Positions 35,177 through 44,300 of a DNA stretch of 52,054 bases are shown here, piece after piece. The position numbers were made by a program, and so were the translations under genes. This DNA comes from an uncultured Alphaproteobacteria bacterium (GTDB lineage Bacteria > Pseudomonadota > Alphaproteobacteria > HIMB59 > GCA-002718135), in contig CACBAT010000012.1 in the NCBI GenBank assembly GCA_902537325.1, positions 1 through 52,054 of the forward strand, given 5' to 3'. The notes under the pieces were generated by a model, which was not told the origin of the DNA, did not search any database, and saw only the letters and a program-made list of their open reading frames with translations. Positions within the stretch are counted from its first letter, which is position 1, and every line of letters starts with the position of its first letter.

Positions 35177-36354
35177 TGCCAATTTTAAACAGTATTAATC
35201 AAATGCAAGGTCAGATGACAGAATGGCGTCAGGATTTACATAAAATTCCTGAGATAGGTCTTCAAGAATTTGAAACATCAAAATATATCAAAAATAAGTT
35301 AAGTGAATTTAATATTAAATTTAAAGATGGTTACGCTAATACAGGTGTTGTTGCTTGGGTAGATGGTAATGAAGTTACTAATAATAAGACAATTGGTTTA
35401 AGAGCAGATTTTGACGCTCTTCCTATGCCAGAACAAAATGAATTTAATCATAAATCTCAAAATAAAGGTATGATGCATGGTTGTGGCCATGATGGTCATA
35501 CCACTATGCTACTTGGGGCAGCGAAATATTTAAGTGAAAATAATAATTTTAATGGAAGAGTATATTTCATTTTTCAACCAGGAGAAGAAGGTTTTGCTGG
35601 AGGAGAAAAAATGATTCAAGATGGTATGTTTGATGATTTTAAAATTGATGAAGTTTATGCACTTCATAATTGGCCTGAGTTACCTTTAGGTACCTTTGGT
35701 GTAAATAGTGGACCGATGATGGCAGCAGTTGACGAATTTGATATTACTGTAAAAGGAAAGGGTGGTCATGCTGCATCACCTCATCTAGCAATTGATCCTG
35801 TAGTAATTTCTGCACAAGTTATTTCTGCTGTTCAAACAATTATAAGTAGATCCACAGATCCTGTTGATAAAGCTCTTATAAGTATTACAAAAATTAATGC
35901 TGGTACAGCTTATAATGTAATCGACGATCAAGTTAAGATGGGCGGGACCATTAGAACTTTTCGAAGAGAAACTAGAGCATATATAGAAAAAAGATTAAAA
36001 GAATTATGTAAGGGTATCGCGGATGCACATGGTGCAGAGATTAAAATTGATTTTGATTTAGTTAATAAATATCCACCAACAATCAATTCTAAAGAAGAAA
36101 CAAAATTCGCAGCAAATGTAGCTAAAGATTTAGTTGGTGATGATAAAGTTATTACTGATATTGATCCGTCAATGGGAGGTGAAGATTTTTCATATTTGTT
36201 AGAAAAAAAACCTGGTTCCTATCTTTATCTTGGTCAAGGAGATGCAGAACATAGTGCTCACCTTCACACAACTAGATATGATTTTAATGACAATTTATTG
36301 CCTATTGGTGTAAATTTTTGGGTAGACTTAGTTCAAAAATATTTTTCAAGATAA
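35176..36354 (+). CDS. M20-family metal-dependent amidohydrolase (HipO/IAA-aminoacid hydrolase-like)
   Basis: A 392-residue zinc peptidase-like hydrolase. The metal site reads H-G-C-G-H-D-G-H (~100-107), the catalytic E-E is in P-G-E-E-G (~140), and a dimerisation domain lies near residues 190-300. The C-terminal S-M-G-G-E-D-F-S-Y motif is typical. This branch hydrolyses N-acyl amino acids such as hippurate; the substrate here cannot be fixed. The start shares a base with the upstream stop, so it may be co-transcribed with the lipoprotein. Confidence 0.9.
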   Translation: MPILNSINQMQGQMTEWRQDLHKIPEIGLQEFETSKYIKNKLSEFNIKFKDGYANTGVVAWVDGNEVTNNKTIGLRADFDALPMPEQNEFNHKSQNKGMMHGCGHDGHTTMLLGAAKYLSENNNFNGRVYFIFQPGEEGFAGGEKMIQDGMFDDFKIDEVYALHNWPELPLGTFGVNSGPMMAAVDEFDITVKGKGGHAASPHLAIDPVVISAQVISAVQTIISRSTDPVDKALISITKINAGTAYNVIDDQVKMGGTIRTFRRETRAYIEKRLKELCKGIADAHGAEIKIDFDLVNKYPPTINSKEETKFAANVAKDLVGDDKVITDIDPSMGGEDFSYLLEKKPGSYLYLGQGDAEHSAHLHTTRYDFNDNLLPIGVNFWVDLVQKYFSR

Positions 36355-36363
36355 TTTTATTTA

Positions 36364-37125
36364 ATGTTGAATTTTAGTGCGATTTATTCAATTATCGCAT
36401 TTAGGATAAAAGAATTTCTTCAAGAGTATCATTATTCTTTATTAGCCCCTCTAACTACAAATCTTTTATTTATATTAGTATTTCTTACAGTAGAAAATTA
36501 TTATTCACTCTCAATGGACTCTGGTTCTTTTGTTGAATTCATTGCTCCAGGACTAATTATTATGATCGTGGCACAAGAAAGTTATGACAATTCGTCTGCC
36601 ACTTTAATTCATATGAAGCAAATTGGCTCTTTAGATGATTGGCTAATGGCACCTATATACAGGGTTGAAATACTTATATCGTTAATATTAACATCTTTAA
36701 TTATTGGGATAATTTTAGCTCTATTTAATTTTCTTATTTTTACTTTTTTAATAGATATTGAAATATATAATTTTTTTTATTTTTTTTATTATTTATTTTT
36801 AGTTATAATATTTTTTTCTTGTTTAGGGTGTTTTGTAGGTTTAATTTTTAATTCATGGGATTCGCAAAGTTCATTTTCAAGTTTTTTTGTTGCTCCAATT
36901 AATTTTTTATCTGGAACATTTTTTTCAATTAATTATTTGCCTGAAAATTTAAAATCCATTCTTTTATATAACCCATACTATTATGTTGTAAATTTTTTTA
37001 GAAGTTCTTTTAAGGAAGAATTTAATTTTAATATTTATGAAAATTTATTTGTATTAATTTTTATTATTTCTTGTTTAAGTATTACTTGTTTTATTTTTTT
37101 TAGAGGTTTTAAAGTTATTAAATAA
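36364..37125 (+). CDS. ABC-2 type transporter permease (no ATPase nearby)
   Basis: A 253-residue membrane protein with six helices in the ABC2_membrane layout (about residues 25-45, 60-75, 100-130, 135-160, 175-195, 225-250). The N-terminal cytoplasmic helix and the central P-I-N-F-L-S-G-T-F-F segment match exporter permeases of the NodJ/DrrB type. ABC-2 permeases need an ATPase partner, normally the neighbouring gene, but none lies here. The upstream M20 gene is 9 bp away; the downstream gene is convergent with an 8-bp overlap. Confidence 0.8.
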   Translation: MLNFSAIYSIIAFRIKEFLQEYHYSLLAPLTTNLLFILVFLTVENYYSLSMDSGSFVEFIAPGLIIMIVAQESYDNSSATLIHMKQIGSLDDWLMAPIYRVEILISLILTSLIIGIILALFNFLIFTFLIDIEIYNFFYFFYYLFLVIIFFSCLGCFVGLIFNSWDSQSSFSSFFVAPINFLSGTFFSINYLPENLKSILLYNPYYYVVNFFRSSFKEEFNFNIYENLFVLIFIISCLSITCFIFFRGFKVIK

Positions 37126-37501
37126 ATATTTTTTTAAATTTTAAAGAAATAAAGATTAAATAAATTGTAACAAATATTGCCGCATAAATTGTAATATCAA
37201 TAATTATTAAATTATTTGCAGAAAATTCATTTTGTATTCTTGAATATATTAAAGCTGAAGTCTGTATTACTGATGTAATAATAATAACATTGAGTAATCT
37301 GATTGAGCCTTTTGTATTTAAGTAGATCAATAAAAGACCAATAAATAAAAGACCTGTTATAGCTCCACCAAGATTTCTTAGCCATGCAATATTAGTACTT
37401 TCAGCAACAGTTAAATTGATAAAACTATATGGAAAAAATAAAAAATAAATTCCATAAATTAAAGAAAAAATTGATAAAAATAATATGCTTAATCTGATCA
37501 T
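37118..37501 (-). CDS. Hypothetical four-helix membrane protein (127 aa)
   Basis: The product has four hydrophobic segments (about residues 5-25, 45-62, 73-90, 102-122). A W-L-R-N-L-G-G-A motif near residue 40 recalls DUF4345-like small membrane proteins, but the match is tentative. It is convergent with the ABC-2 permease. Confidence 0.6.
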   Translation of the reverse strand: MIRLSILFLSIFSLIYGIYFLFFPYSFINLTVAESTNIAWLRNLGGAITGLLFIGLLLIYLNTKGSIRLLNVIIITSVIQTSALIYSRIQNEFSANNLIIIDITIYAAIFVTIYLIFISLKFKKIFI

Positions 37502-37569
37502 CTACTAAAAACTATTTATTAAGATATAATTAGTATTGCAAATTAATTTTTACTAAATATAGAAAATAT

Positions 37570-37803
37570 ATGATCCGATTGTTAATAGTTTTAATAGTTA
37601 TAGTAATTATACTATTTATCTTGAGATCAAGAGCCAAATCACAATATAACAATTATGGTAATTTTTATAGAAATTTAATTCTGATTGTCATAATTGGAGG
37701 TATAATCTTCTTCCTTGCAACAACTGGAAAATTTTTAATACCACAATTATTAAACCTTATTAAAGTTGGTTTACCATTCTTAACTAAATTAATAGGAATA
37801 TAA
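37570..37803 (+). CDS. Small two-helix membrane protein resembling the membrane anchor of TIM14-like J-domain proteins
   Basis: 77 residues, with helices at about 3-18 and 38-58 and a C-terminal T-G-K-F-L-I-P-Q-L-L-N...L-P-F-L-T-K-L stretch. Alphaproteobacterial membrane J-domain proteins begin with a similar two-helix, T-G-R-L-P segment before the J-domain; here the protein stops before any H-P-D motif. Either a standalone anchor or an unrelated small protein. It overlaps the PhyH start by one base. Confidence 0.5.
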   Translation: MIRLLIVLIVIVIILFILRSRAKSQYNNYGNFYRNLILIVIIGGIIFFLATTGKFLIPQLLNLIKVGLPFLTKLIGI

Positions 37804-38666
37804 TGAAATATTTTTCAATCAATGATCTACCATTAAACGACGAAATGATTAATTTTTGGAATAATAATGGATATTTGGTTATTGAAAATTTCAACACAGA
37901 TAAAGAGTGTGATGAATTAATGGAAAGATCATCATATCTTATCGAACATAATAATTTTAATAATCAAAAATCTATTTTTGATACTGTCAATCAAGCTCAT
38001 AATGATGATAGTTATTTTTTAGAATCAGGAGATAAAATTCGTTTCTTTTTTGAAGAAAAAGCTAATTTAAATGATGACAACATAGAAGAAAATAAACATT
38101 TTATTGTAAATAAAATAGGTCATGCGTTGCACGACTTAGATAAAGTTTTTTTTAACTTTTCTCATAAACAAAAACTTCAAGATATTGCTTTATCACTTGG
38201 TTTCTCAAAACCAAAATTATTACAGTCTATGTATATTTTTAAGCAGCCTAAAATAGGGGGTGAAGTAGTATGCCATCAAGATTCCACTTTTTTATATACT
38301 GAGCCAGAAAGTACTATCGGTTTCTGGTTTGCATTAGAAGATGCAAATAAAACTAACGGATGTTTACAAGTTGCAAGTGGAGGTCATAAAGGTCCATTAA
38401 GAAAACTATTTAAAAAAGTAGATGGAAAAATGAAGATGATAGATTTAAATAATGATCCTTTTCCTGAAACTGATACTTTTGTGGAAGTAAAAAAAGGATC
38501 ACTTGTTTTATTACATGGTAGACTTCCTCATTATTCATGTGAGAACACAAGTTTAAAATCAAGACATGCTTACACAATTCATGTAGTTGACAAAAATAAT
38601 TATTATCCTGAATGGAATTGGTTACAAAGATCTTCATTGCCTCTTAAAAGTTTTATTAATGACTAA
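37803..38666 (+). CDS. Phytanoyl-CoA dioxygenase (PhyH) family protein
   Basis: An Fe(II)/2-oxoglutarate dioxygenase-like protein of 287 residues. The iron motif is H158-Q-D160 and a distal His at 243 (P-H-Y-S), with a 2-oxoglutarate-binding Arg in S-R-H-A-Y near residue 255. The family hydroxylates diverse small molecules, and the substrate is not evident. It overlaps the nucleoside hydrolase gene by 8 bp, so a link to nucleoside salvage is possible but unproven. Confidence 0.82.
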   Translation: MKYFSINDLPLNDEMINFWNNNGYLVIENFNTDKECDELMERSSYLIEHNNFNNQKSIFDTVNQAHNDDSYFLESGDKIRFFFEEKANLNDDNIEENKHFIVNKIGHALHDLDKVFFNFSHKQKLQDIALSLGFSKPKLLQSMYIFKQPKIGGEVVCHQDSTFLYTEPESTIGFWFALEDANKTNGCLQVASGGHKGPLRKLFKKVDGKMKMIDLNNDPFPETDTFVEVKKGSLVLLHGRLPHYSCENTSLKSRHAYTIHVVDKNNYYPEWNWLQRSSLPLKSFIND

Positions 38667-39603
38667 AAAAATAATTTTAGATTGTGACCCAGGTCATGAT
38701 GATGCTGTAGCAATAATGTTAGCTGCTTCTTCTAAAGAGATTGACATACAGGGTATCACCTGTGTTGGAGGAAATAGTGGTTTAAATAATACAGTAAATA
38801 ATGCCCTTAAAGTTTGTACATTAATTGAAAGAACAGACATCAAAGTTTACTCTGGTGCAAATAAGCCTATTCATTATGAATTATTTACAGCTGAATATGT
38901 TCATGGAAAAACCGGATTAGATAAAAAAGGCGATCCTATAATAATAGATAAAAATTATAAAACTCAAGAAAAACACGCTGTTGATTTCATAGTAGAAACT
39001 TGTAAATCTTCAACAGAGCAAATATATTTATGTCCAACAGGACCTCTTACAAATATTGCATTAAGTTTAAAAAAAGATCCGTCTATTAAAGAAAATATAA
39101 AAGAAATAGTTTTTATGGGTGGGGCTGCTATGTGCTTAGGAAATACTACACCATCAGCTGAATTTAACATTTATGTGGATCCACATGCGGCTAATATTGT
39201 CTTAGAATCAGGCATTCCTTTAACAATGATGGGTTTAGATGTTACTCATCAGGTAAATGTAAATTCAAAAATTATCAAATCAATGAATGAAAATAAAAAT
39301 AAAAGTTCTAAGTTTTTTGGAGAACTAATGGAATTTTATACAATATTTCATAAAGAATTATACGAAACTCAGGAAACTCCTTTGCATGACCCTTGTGTTA
39401 TTGCATATTTATTAGATCCATCTATTTTTAGTGGAAAAGAAGTTAATGTTACAGTTGAAGAAAATTCTGAATTAACAAGAGGGGAGACTGTTGTTGATTG
39501 GCTTGGAGTTACCAAAAGACCAGTAAATTGTTTTGTGATGAATGAAGCTAATGATGAAAAATTTTTTCAATTACTTAAAGATAAATTATCGTTGTTACCT
39601 TAA
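38659..39603 (+). CDS. Inosine/uridine-type nucleoside hydrolase
   Basis: Cleaves ribonucleosides into base and ribose. Start at ATG 38659 gives 314 residues and puts the calcium-binding motif D8-C-D10-P-G-H-D14-D15 at the N-terminus, exactly as in the family; the frame open upstream belongs to the PhyH gene. A further motif F-M-G-G-A (~153) and a His-rich C-terminal region (P-L-H-D-P) complete the site. With the purine importer and purine pathway elsewhere in the window it could release bases from imported nucleosides. Its stop shares TTAA with the psuG stop. Confidence 0.9.
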   Translation: MTKKIILDCDPGHDDAVAIMLAASSKEIDIQGITCVGGNSGLNNTVNNALKVCTLIERTDIKVYSGANKPIHYELFTAEYVHGKTGLDKKGDPIIIDKNYKTQEKHAVDFIVETCKSSTEQIYLCPTGPLTNIALSLKKDPSIKENIKEIVFMGGAAMCLGNTTPSAEFNIYVDPHAANIVLESGIPLTMMGLDVTHQVNVNSKIIKSMNENKNKSSKFFGELMEFYTIFHKELYETQETPLHDPCVIAYLLDPSIFSGKEVNVTVEENSELTRGETVVDWLGVTKRPVNCFVMNEANDEKFFQLLKDKLSLLP

Positions 39604-40520
39604 ACATAAAAACTTTTTGCAATCTGTCCAGCTAAATTTGCATTATTAATTATTAAAGACACATTAGCATTTAGAGTTTCATTTTTCGATTGCTCGTTAA
39701 TTTCTTTTATGAGAAAGGGGGTTAACTCTTTTCCACTAATATTATTTCTATCAGCTTTTATTGTTGCATTATTAATCCATTTTTCAACATCATTTTTATT
39801 AAGTGCTTTTTCTTTTGGAACTTTGTTAAATATGAGAATTGATTTTTTATTTCCCATATTTTCATTGAGTTTTAAAAAAGAAGAAATTTCATGAATTTCA
39901 TTAAATTTATTATCTACTTTATTTTCTGTTTCTTCATACCAAAAACCAGGCATATAATTTGTTTGATAACCAATTCTTGTAATTCCTAAAGTTTCAAGTA
40001 GTTCATTAGTTTTACTTAAATCTAAAATAGATTTAGCACCACTACAGATTACAAAATTTGAATTCTCGGAAAGTGCATATAGATCTGCAGATACATCATT
40101 GGTATTTTTAGCATTTAGATGTACACCACCAATTCCCCCTGTTGCAAAAAATCTTATTTTAAATTTAGAAGCTATAGAAATTGTACTTGCTACTGTTGTA
40201 GCAGCATTTTCTTTATTAAATATTGATAAATTTATATTGTGGTTCGATACTTTCTGTACATTTTTCTCTTTTGCCAATATTTGAATATCTTCTTGCGATA
40301 ATCCTATTTTAACCTTACCTCTAATTATTCCTATTGTTGCAGCAATTGCACCGTTATCTTCAATGGCTTTTATAGACTCATTTGCGACTTTAATATTTTC
40401 TGGATAGGGCAATCCATGACTAATTAATGTACTTTCTAAAGCTACTATTGGTTTTTTTCTATTTATTGCTTCCTGAATTTTTTCACTTACATCAAATATT
40501 TCATGCATACTATTGTACAT
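39600..40520 (-). CDS. psuG: Pseudouridine-5'-phosphate glycosidase
   Basis: PsuG splits pseudouridine 5'-phosphate into uracil and ribose 5-phosphate, breaking the C-C glycosidic bond. The 306-residue protein has the opening A-L-E-S-T-L-I-S-H-G-L-P-Y-P-E-N, the A-T-I-G-I-I-x-G-K-V-K-I-G-L block and F-F-A-T-G-G-I-G-G-V-H, all conserved. It overlaps the kinase gene by 11 bp; such a pair is the PsuK/PsuG pathway. Confidence 0.93.
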   Translation of the reverse strand: MYNSMHEIFDVSEKIQEAINRKKPIVALESTLISHGLPYPENIKVANESIKAIEDNGAIAATIGIIRGKVKIGLSQEDIQILAKEKNVQKVSNHNINLSIFNKENAATTVASTISIASKFKIRFFATGGIGGVHLNAKNTNDVSADLYALSENSNFVICSGAKSILDLSKTNELLETLGITRIGYQTNYMPGFWYEETENKVDNKFNEIHEISSFLKLNENMGNKKSILIFNKVPKEKALNKNDVEKWINNATIKADRNNISGKELTPFLIKEINEQSKNETLNANVSLIINNANLAGQIAKSFYV

Positions 40521-41397
40521 TCACTTTCTTAGAAAGATTTTTAATTTTTAAAAAATCACTTTTAGTTTTTAGACTTTTACCACTAGCATAATAAGATCCG
40601 CATGCTACAGAAGTTTTCAAAATATAGTTCATTTTTTCATTTATACTAAACAAATACAGCATCATAGCTGCTAGTGCGTCTCCAGCTCCATTTTCGTTTA
40701 CTACTTTGATAGATGGGGGTTTTATTCTTTTGATAAATTCATTACTTCCAAATATTACATTATTTTTTGAATTGGTAGTAATTATCTTTATTTTTTTATT
40801 TTGTTTTAATATTTTTTTTACACCTAATATTATTTTTGAAGAATTTGTAAGTTTGAGTAACTCAGCTTTATTTAAGAATATAAAATCAATTTTATTTATA
40901 ACCTTTTTAATTTTAATAACTTTATGCACTGATGTTGCGCACACTATAATTTTATTTTTTTTTGATAGTTTATTTATTGATTTTTCCAAATAGGTTTTAG
41001 AAAAATTTAGGTCAAATATTATATTTTTATTCTTGATGTTTGGTATTTTTAAAGATTTATTATTTTCATATTCATCTGTGTTAGCTAAACCTAATAAAAA
41101 TTTATTATTTTTATCTGATAAAGCTAAATAGTATCTATCTTTATAATTTTTATTCACTTGATGAACATATATTCTTTTTGAGATTTTTTTTCTTACATCT
41201 TCGTTGATAGCTAAACTATAAAAATTTACATCAACAAAATTTGAAAGCAATTCTGCAATATTATAAGCCACTCCACCAATTCTGCTTTTTTGTGTAATTT
41301 GATTAGATCTAAAATTAATAATATTTTTTTTAAGATTTAATAAATAATCGTGATGAATTGCCCCAATACAAACAAAAATGTTTTTAGATTTCAGCAT
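40510..41397 (-). CDS. psuK: PfkB-family sugar kinase, likely pseudouridine kinase
   Basis: A ribokinase-like kinase of 295 residues with the I-G-G-V-A-Y-N-I-A-E motif at ~41-50 and the C-terminal E-N-G-A-G-D-A-L-A anion-hole motif with the catalytic Asp at about residue 240. It overlaps psuG by 11 bp, so pseudouridine is the natural substrate. Upstream, TATAAT on the minus strand (41408-41403) ends 5 nt before the ATG, so it may be leaderless. The fusion gene starts on the other strand just 1 bp away. Confidence 0.83.
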   Translation of the reverse strand: MLKSKNIFVCIGAIHHDYLLNLKKNIINFRSNQITQKSRIGGVAYNIAELLSNFVDVNFYSLAINEDVRKKISKRIYVHQVNKNYKDRYYLALSDKNNKFLLGLANTDEYENNKSLKIPNIKNKNIIFDLNFSKTYLEKSINKLSKKNKIIVCATSVHKVIKIKKVINKIDFIFLNKAELLKLTNSSKIILGVKKILKQNKKIKIITTNSKNNVIFGSNEFIKRIKPPSIKVVNENGAGDALAAMMLYLFSINEKMNYILKTSVACGSYYASGKSLKTKSDFLKIKNLSKKVNVQ

Positions 41398-41398
41398 T

Positions 41399-44300
41399 AT
41401 GAATTATACACCTTTTATGTCAGTTTTTGATGTTGATCCACCTATTATTGATAATAAACATTTAATTAAATGGTTAAAGATTAATTTTTCTTTCTTAAGA
41501 AATAAATTACTCAAAATTAAACAACTTGATAGTGAAAGGGATATAAATTTTATTATATTTATAAATAATAAAAAAAAATATGTATTAAAAATTTCAAACC
41601 CTTCAGAAAAAATAAATATATTAAAATACCAAGATAGATTAATTAATTATTTACGAAGTGATCTTACTCTTAAATCTTTTATACCAAAAATACACCATAC
41701 AAAGATTGTAAAATATTTAGATGCAAAAAATAGAGAATGCTTTGTTAGGATCTTATCTTATATTGAGGGACGAATGTATGGAGATACAAAAAGTAACGAT
41801 AAGATTGAAAATTCTTTAGGTAAGTTACTTGGAAAAGTATCAACTAAGTTACAAGCATTTAATGATATAGATGCTCATAGAAAATTTATTTGGGATCCAT
41901 CAAATATAAAATGGATTAAAAAAGATATTAATATTTTTACTGGTTCAAAAAAATTAATTTTATTAAAATGTTTTTCTGAATATGAAAAATTTGTAAAAAA
42001 TAATTTAAATAAATTAAGATATTCAATAACTCATTCAGATCCAAATAATTATAATATTGTTATTAAGGAAAGCAATGTTTGTGGTTTACTAGATTATGGA
42101 GACTCTATTTATTCTCCAACAATAAATGATTTAGCTATATGCCTTTCATATGCATTAATGAATAATGATAATATTTATTTTACACTTAAAAATATAATAA
42201 CAGAGTACAATAAACAGTTTTCTATTAATGAGGATGAAATTAATTCATTAATATCATTATGTAAGTCAAGACTTATGATTACTGTTGTAATGGCAAAAAA
42301 ACAAAGAATTAAATATCCATCAAATCAATATTTAAGTATTAGTGAGAAAGATGCATGGTCTTTATTAGAAAAATTAGACAAAATTCCTGTCAATTTTTTA
42401 ATATATATTGTTCGTGAAATATGCGGCTTTGATATTATTCACCATCATAATGAAATTATAAATTATATAAATAAATTCAACTTTGGTAATATTTTTAAAT
42501 TTAATTTACTTGATAAAAATAAATCTATCTTAAAATTAAGTTCTGATTCACCTTTATTAAAAGGTAACCCAGATAATAGTTCGCTTAAGAAAAGAGTTAA
42601 TAAAATATTTAAAGAAGATAATTCTCGTATAGGTATAGGTTTATACAATGAAAAAAGAAAAATTTATAATGGACCTAACTTTATTTCTGAATTAAATACG
42701 AATGAAAGACGTAATATTCACTTAGGAATAGATATTTTTATTGATCAGGGAACAGATTTATTTGCTCCAATCGATGGTAAAATTATAATTTTAAAAAATA
42801 ATAATTTTAAATATGACTATGGTCCCACTCTAGTTTTAGAACATAGTTTTAAAAAATATAAATTTTATACACTATACGGTCATTTATCTAAAATAATATT
42901 TAAAAAACTAAAAATTGGAAAAAAAATTAAGAAAGGTGAATGGATTGGTAAAGTTGGTAATTCTAATGAAAATGGAAAATGGTTACCGCATTTACATTTT
43001 CAAATTATTTTAGATTTATTAGGACATGACAAGAATTTTCCAGGAGTAGGTGAAGAATTTTTATTCAATATTTGGAATAGAATTTCACCTGATCCAAATT
43101 TAATTCTACGAATTCCAAAATCTTTTTATTCTAATAATAATAATAATAATTTTAAAGATATTTTAAAGAAAAGAAGAAAAAATATTTCTGATAATTTATC
43201 AATTTCTTACAAGAAACCTCTTCATATGCTTGAAGCTAAAGATCAGTATTTTTTTGATAGATATGGCAGAAGATACTTAGATTGTGTAAATAATATTTCC
43301 CATGTTGGGCATTCAAATTCTTATGTCCATGAAGCTATGACTCAGCAAAATTTAAAACTTAATACTAATACAAGATATCTGTACGATACAATTAACGATT
43401 ATAGTGAATTACTTTTAAGTAAGTTTCCAAAGAAATTAAATAAGATATTTTTCGTATGTACAGGATCTGAAGCTAATGATTTAGCTTATAGAATAGCTCA
43501 AACTTATACTAGTGCAAAAGATGTCTTTGTGATGGACAATGCTTATCATGGGCATACCAATGCTTTAATTGATCTAAGTCCATATAAATTTAATAGTAAG
43601 GGTGGTTTAGGTAAAAAAGATTATGTTCATGTATTAGACATGCCTGATCCCCTAAGAGGTAAGTGGAGATATCAAAATTCAAATTGGATTCAAAAATATA
43701 TAGAGGAAGCTAAAACAGTAATTAGAAATAAAATTCAAGAAACCAAAATTGCATGTTTTTTTACTGAAAGTATTCTTGGTTGCGGTGGTCAAGTAATTCT
43801 TCCAAAAAATTATTTAAAAGAAATATTTTCAGAAATTAGAAGAAACAATGCATTATGTATTGTTGACGAGGTACAAACAGGTTTTGGACGCGTTGGAAGA
43901 AATTTTTGGTCATTTGAAGAGCATGATGTCGTTCCTGATATAGTAACTTTGGGCAAACCTATGGGTAATGGTCACCCTATAGCTGCAGTTATAACTACAG
44001 AAAAAATTGCTTCAACTTTTAATAACGGGATGGAATATTTTAATTCATTCGGTGGTAATCCTGTTTCCTGTGCTATTGGTAAAGCAGTATTAGAGACTAT
44101 TGATAATAATAAATTACAAAAAAATGCTTTGTTAGTTGGTAATTATTTTTTAAAAAAATTAAAAAAAATCCAACTTAAATATAAAAAGTATATTAGTGAA
44201 GTTAGAGGTAGGGGGCTTTTTTTAGGAATAGATATTATTCAAAATAACGATGTATCTAAACCAAATAAAAAATTAGCTAAACTACTTATTAATTATATGA

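Noticed and set aside
38587..38658. Upstream start for the nucleoside hydrolase
   Set aside because: The conserved D-C-D-P-G-H-D-D motif normally lies within the first 15 residues, which only the ATG at 38659 gives.
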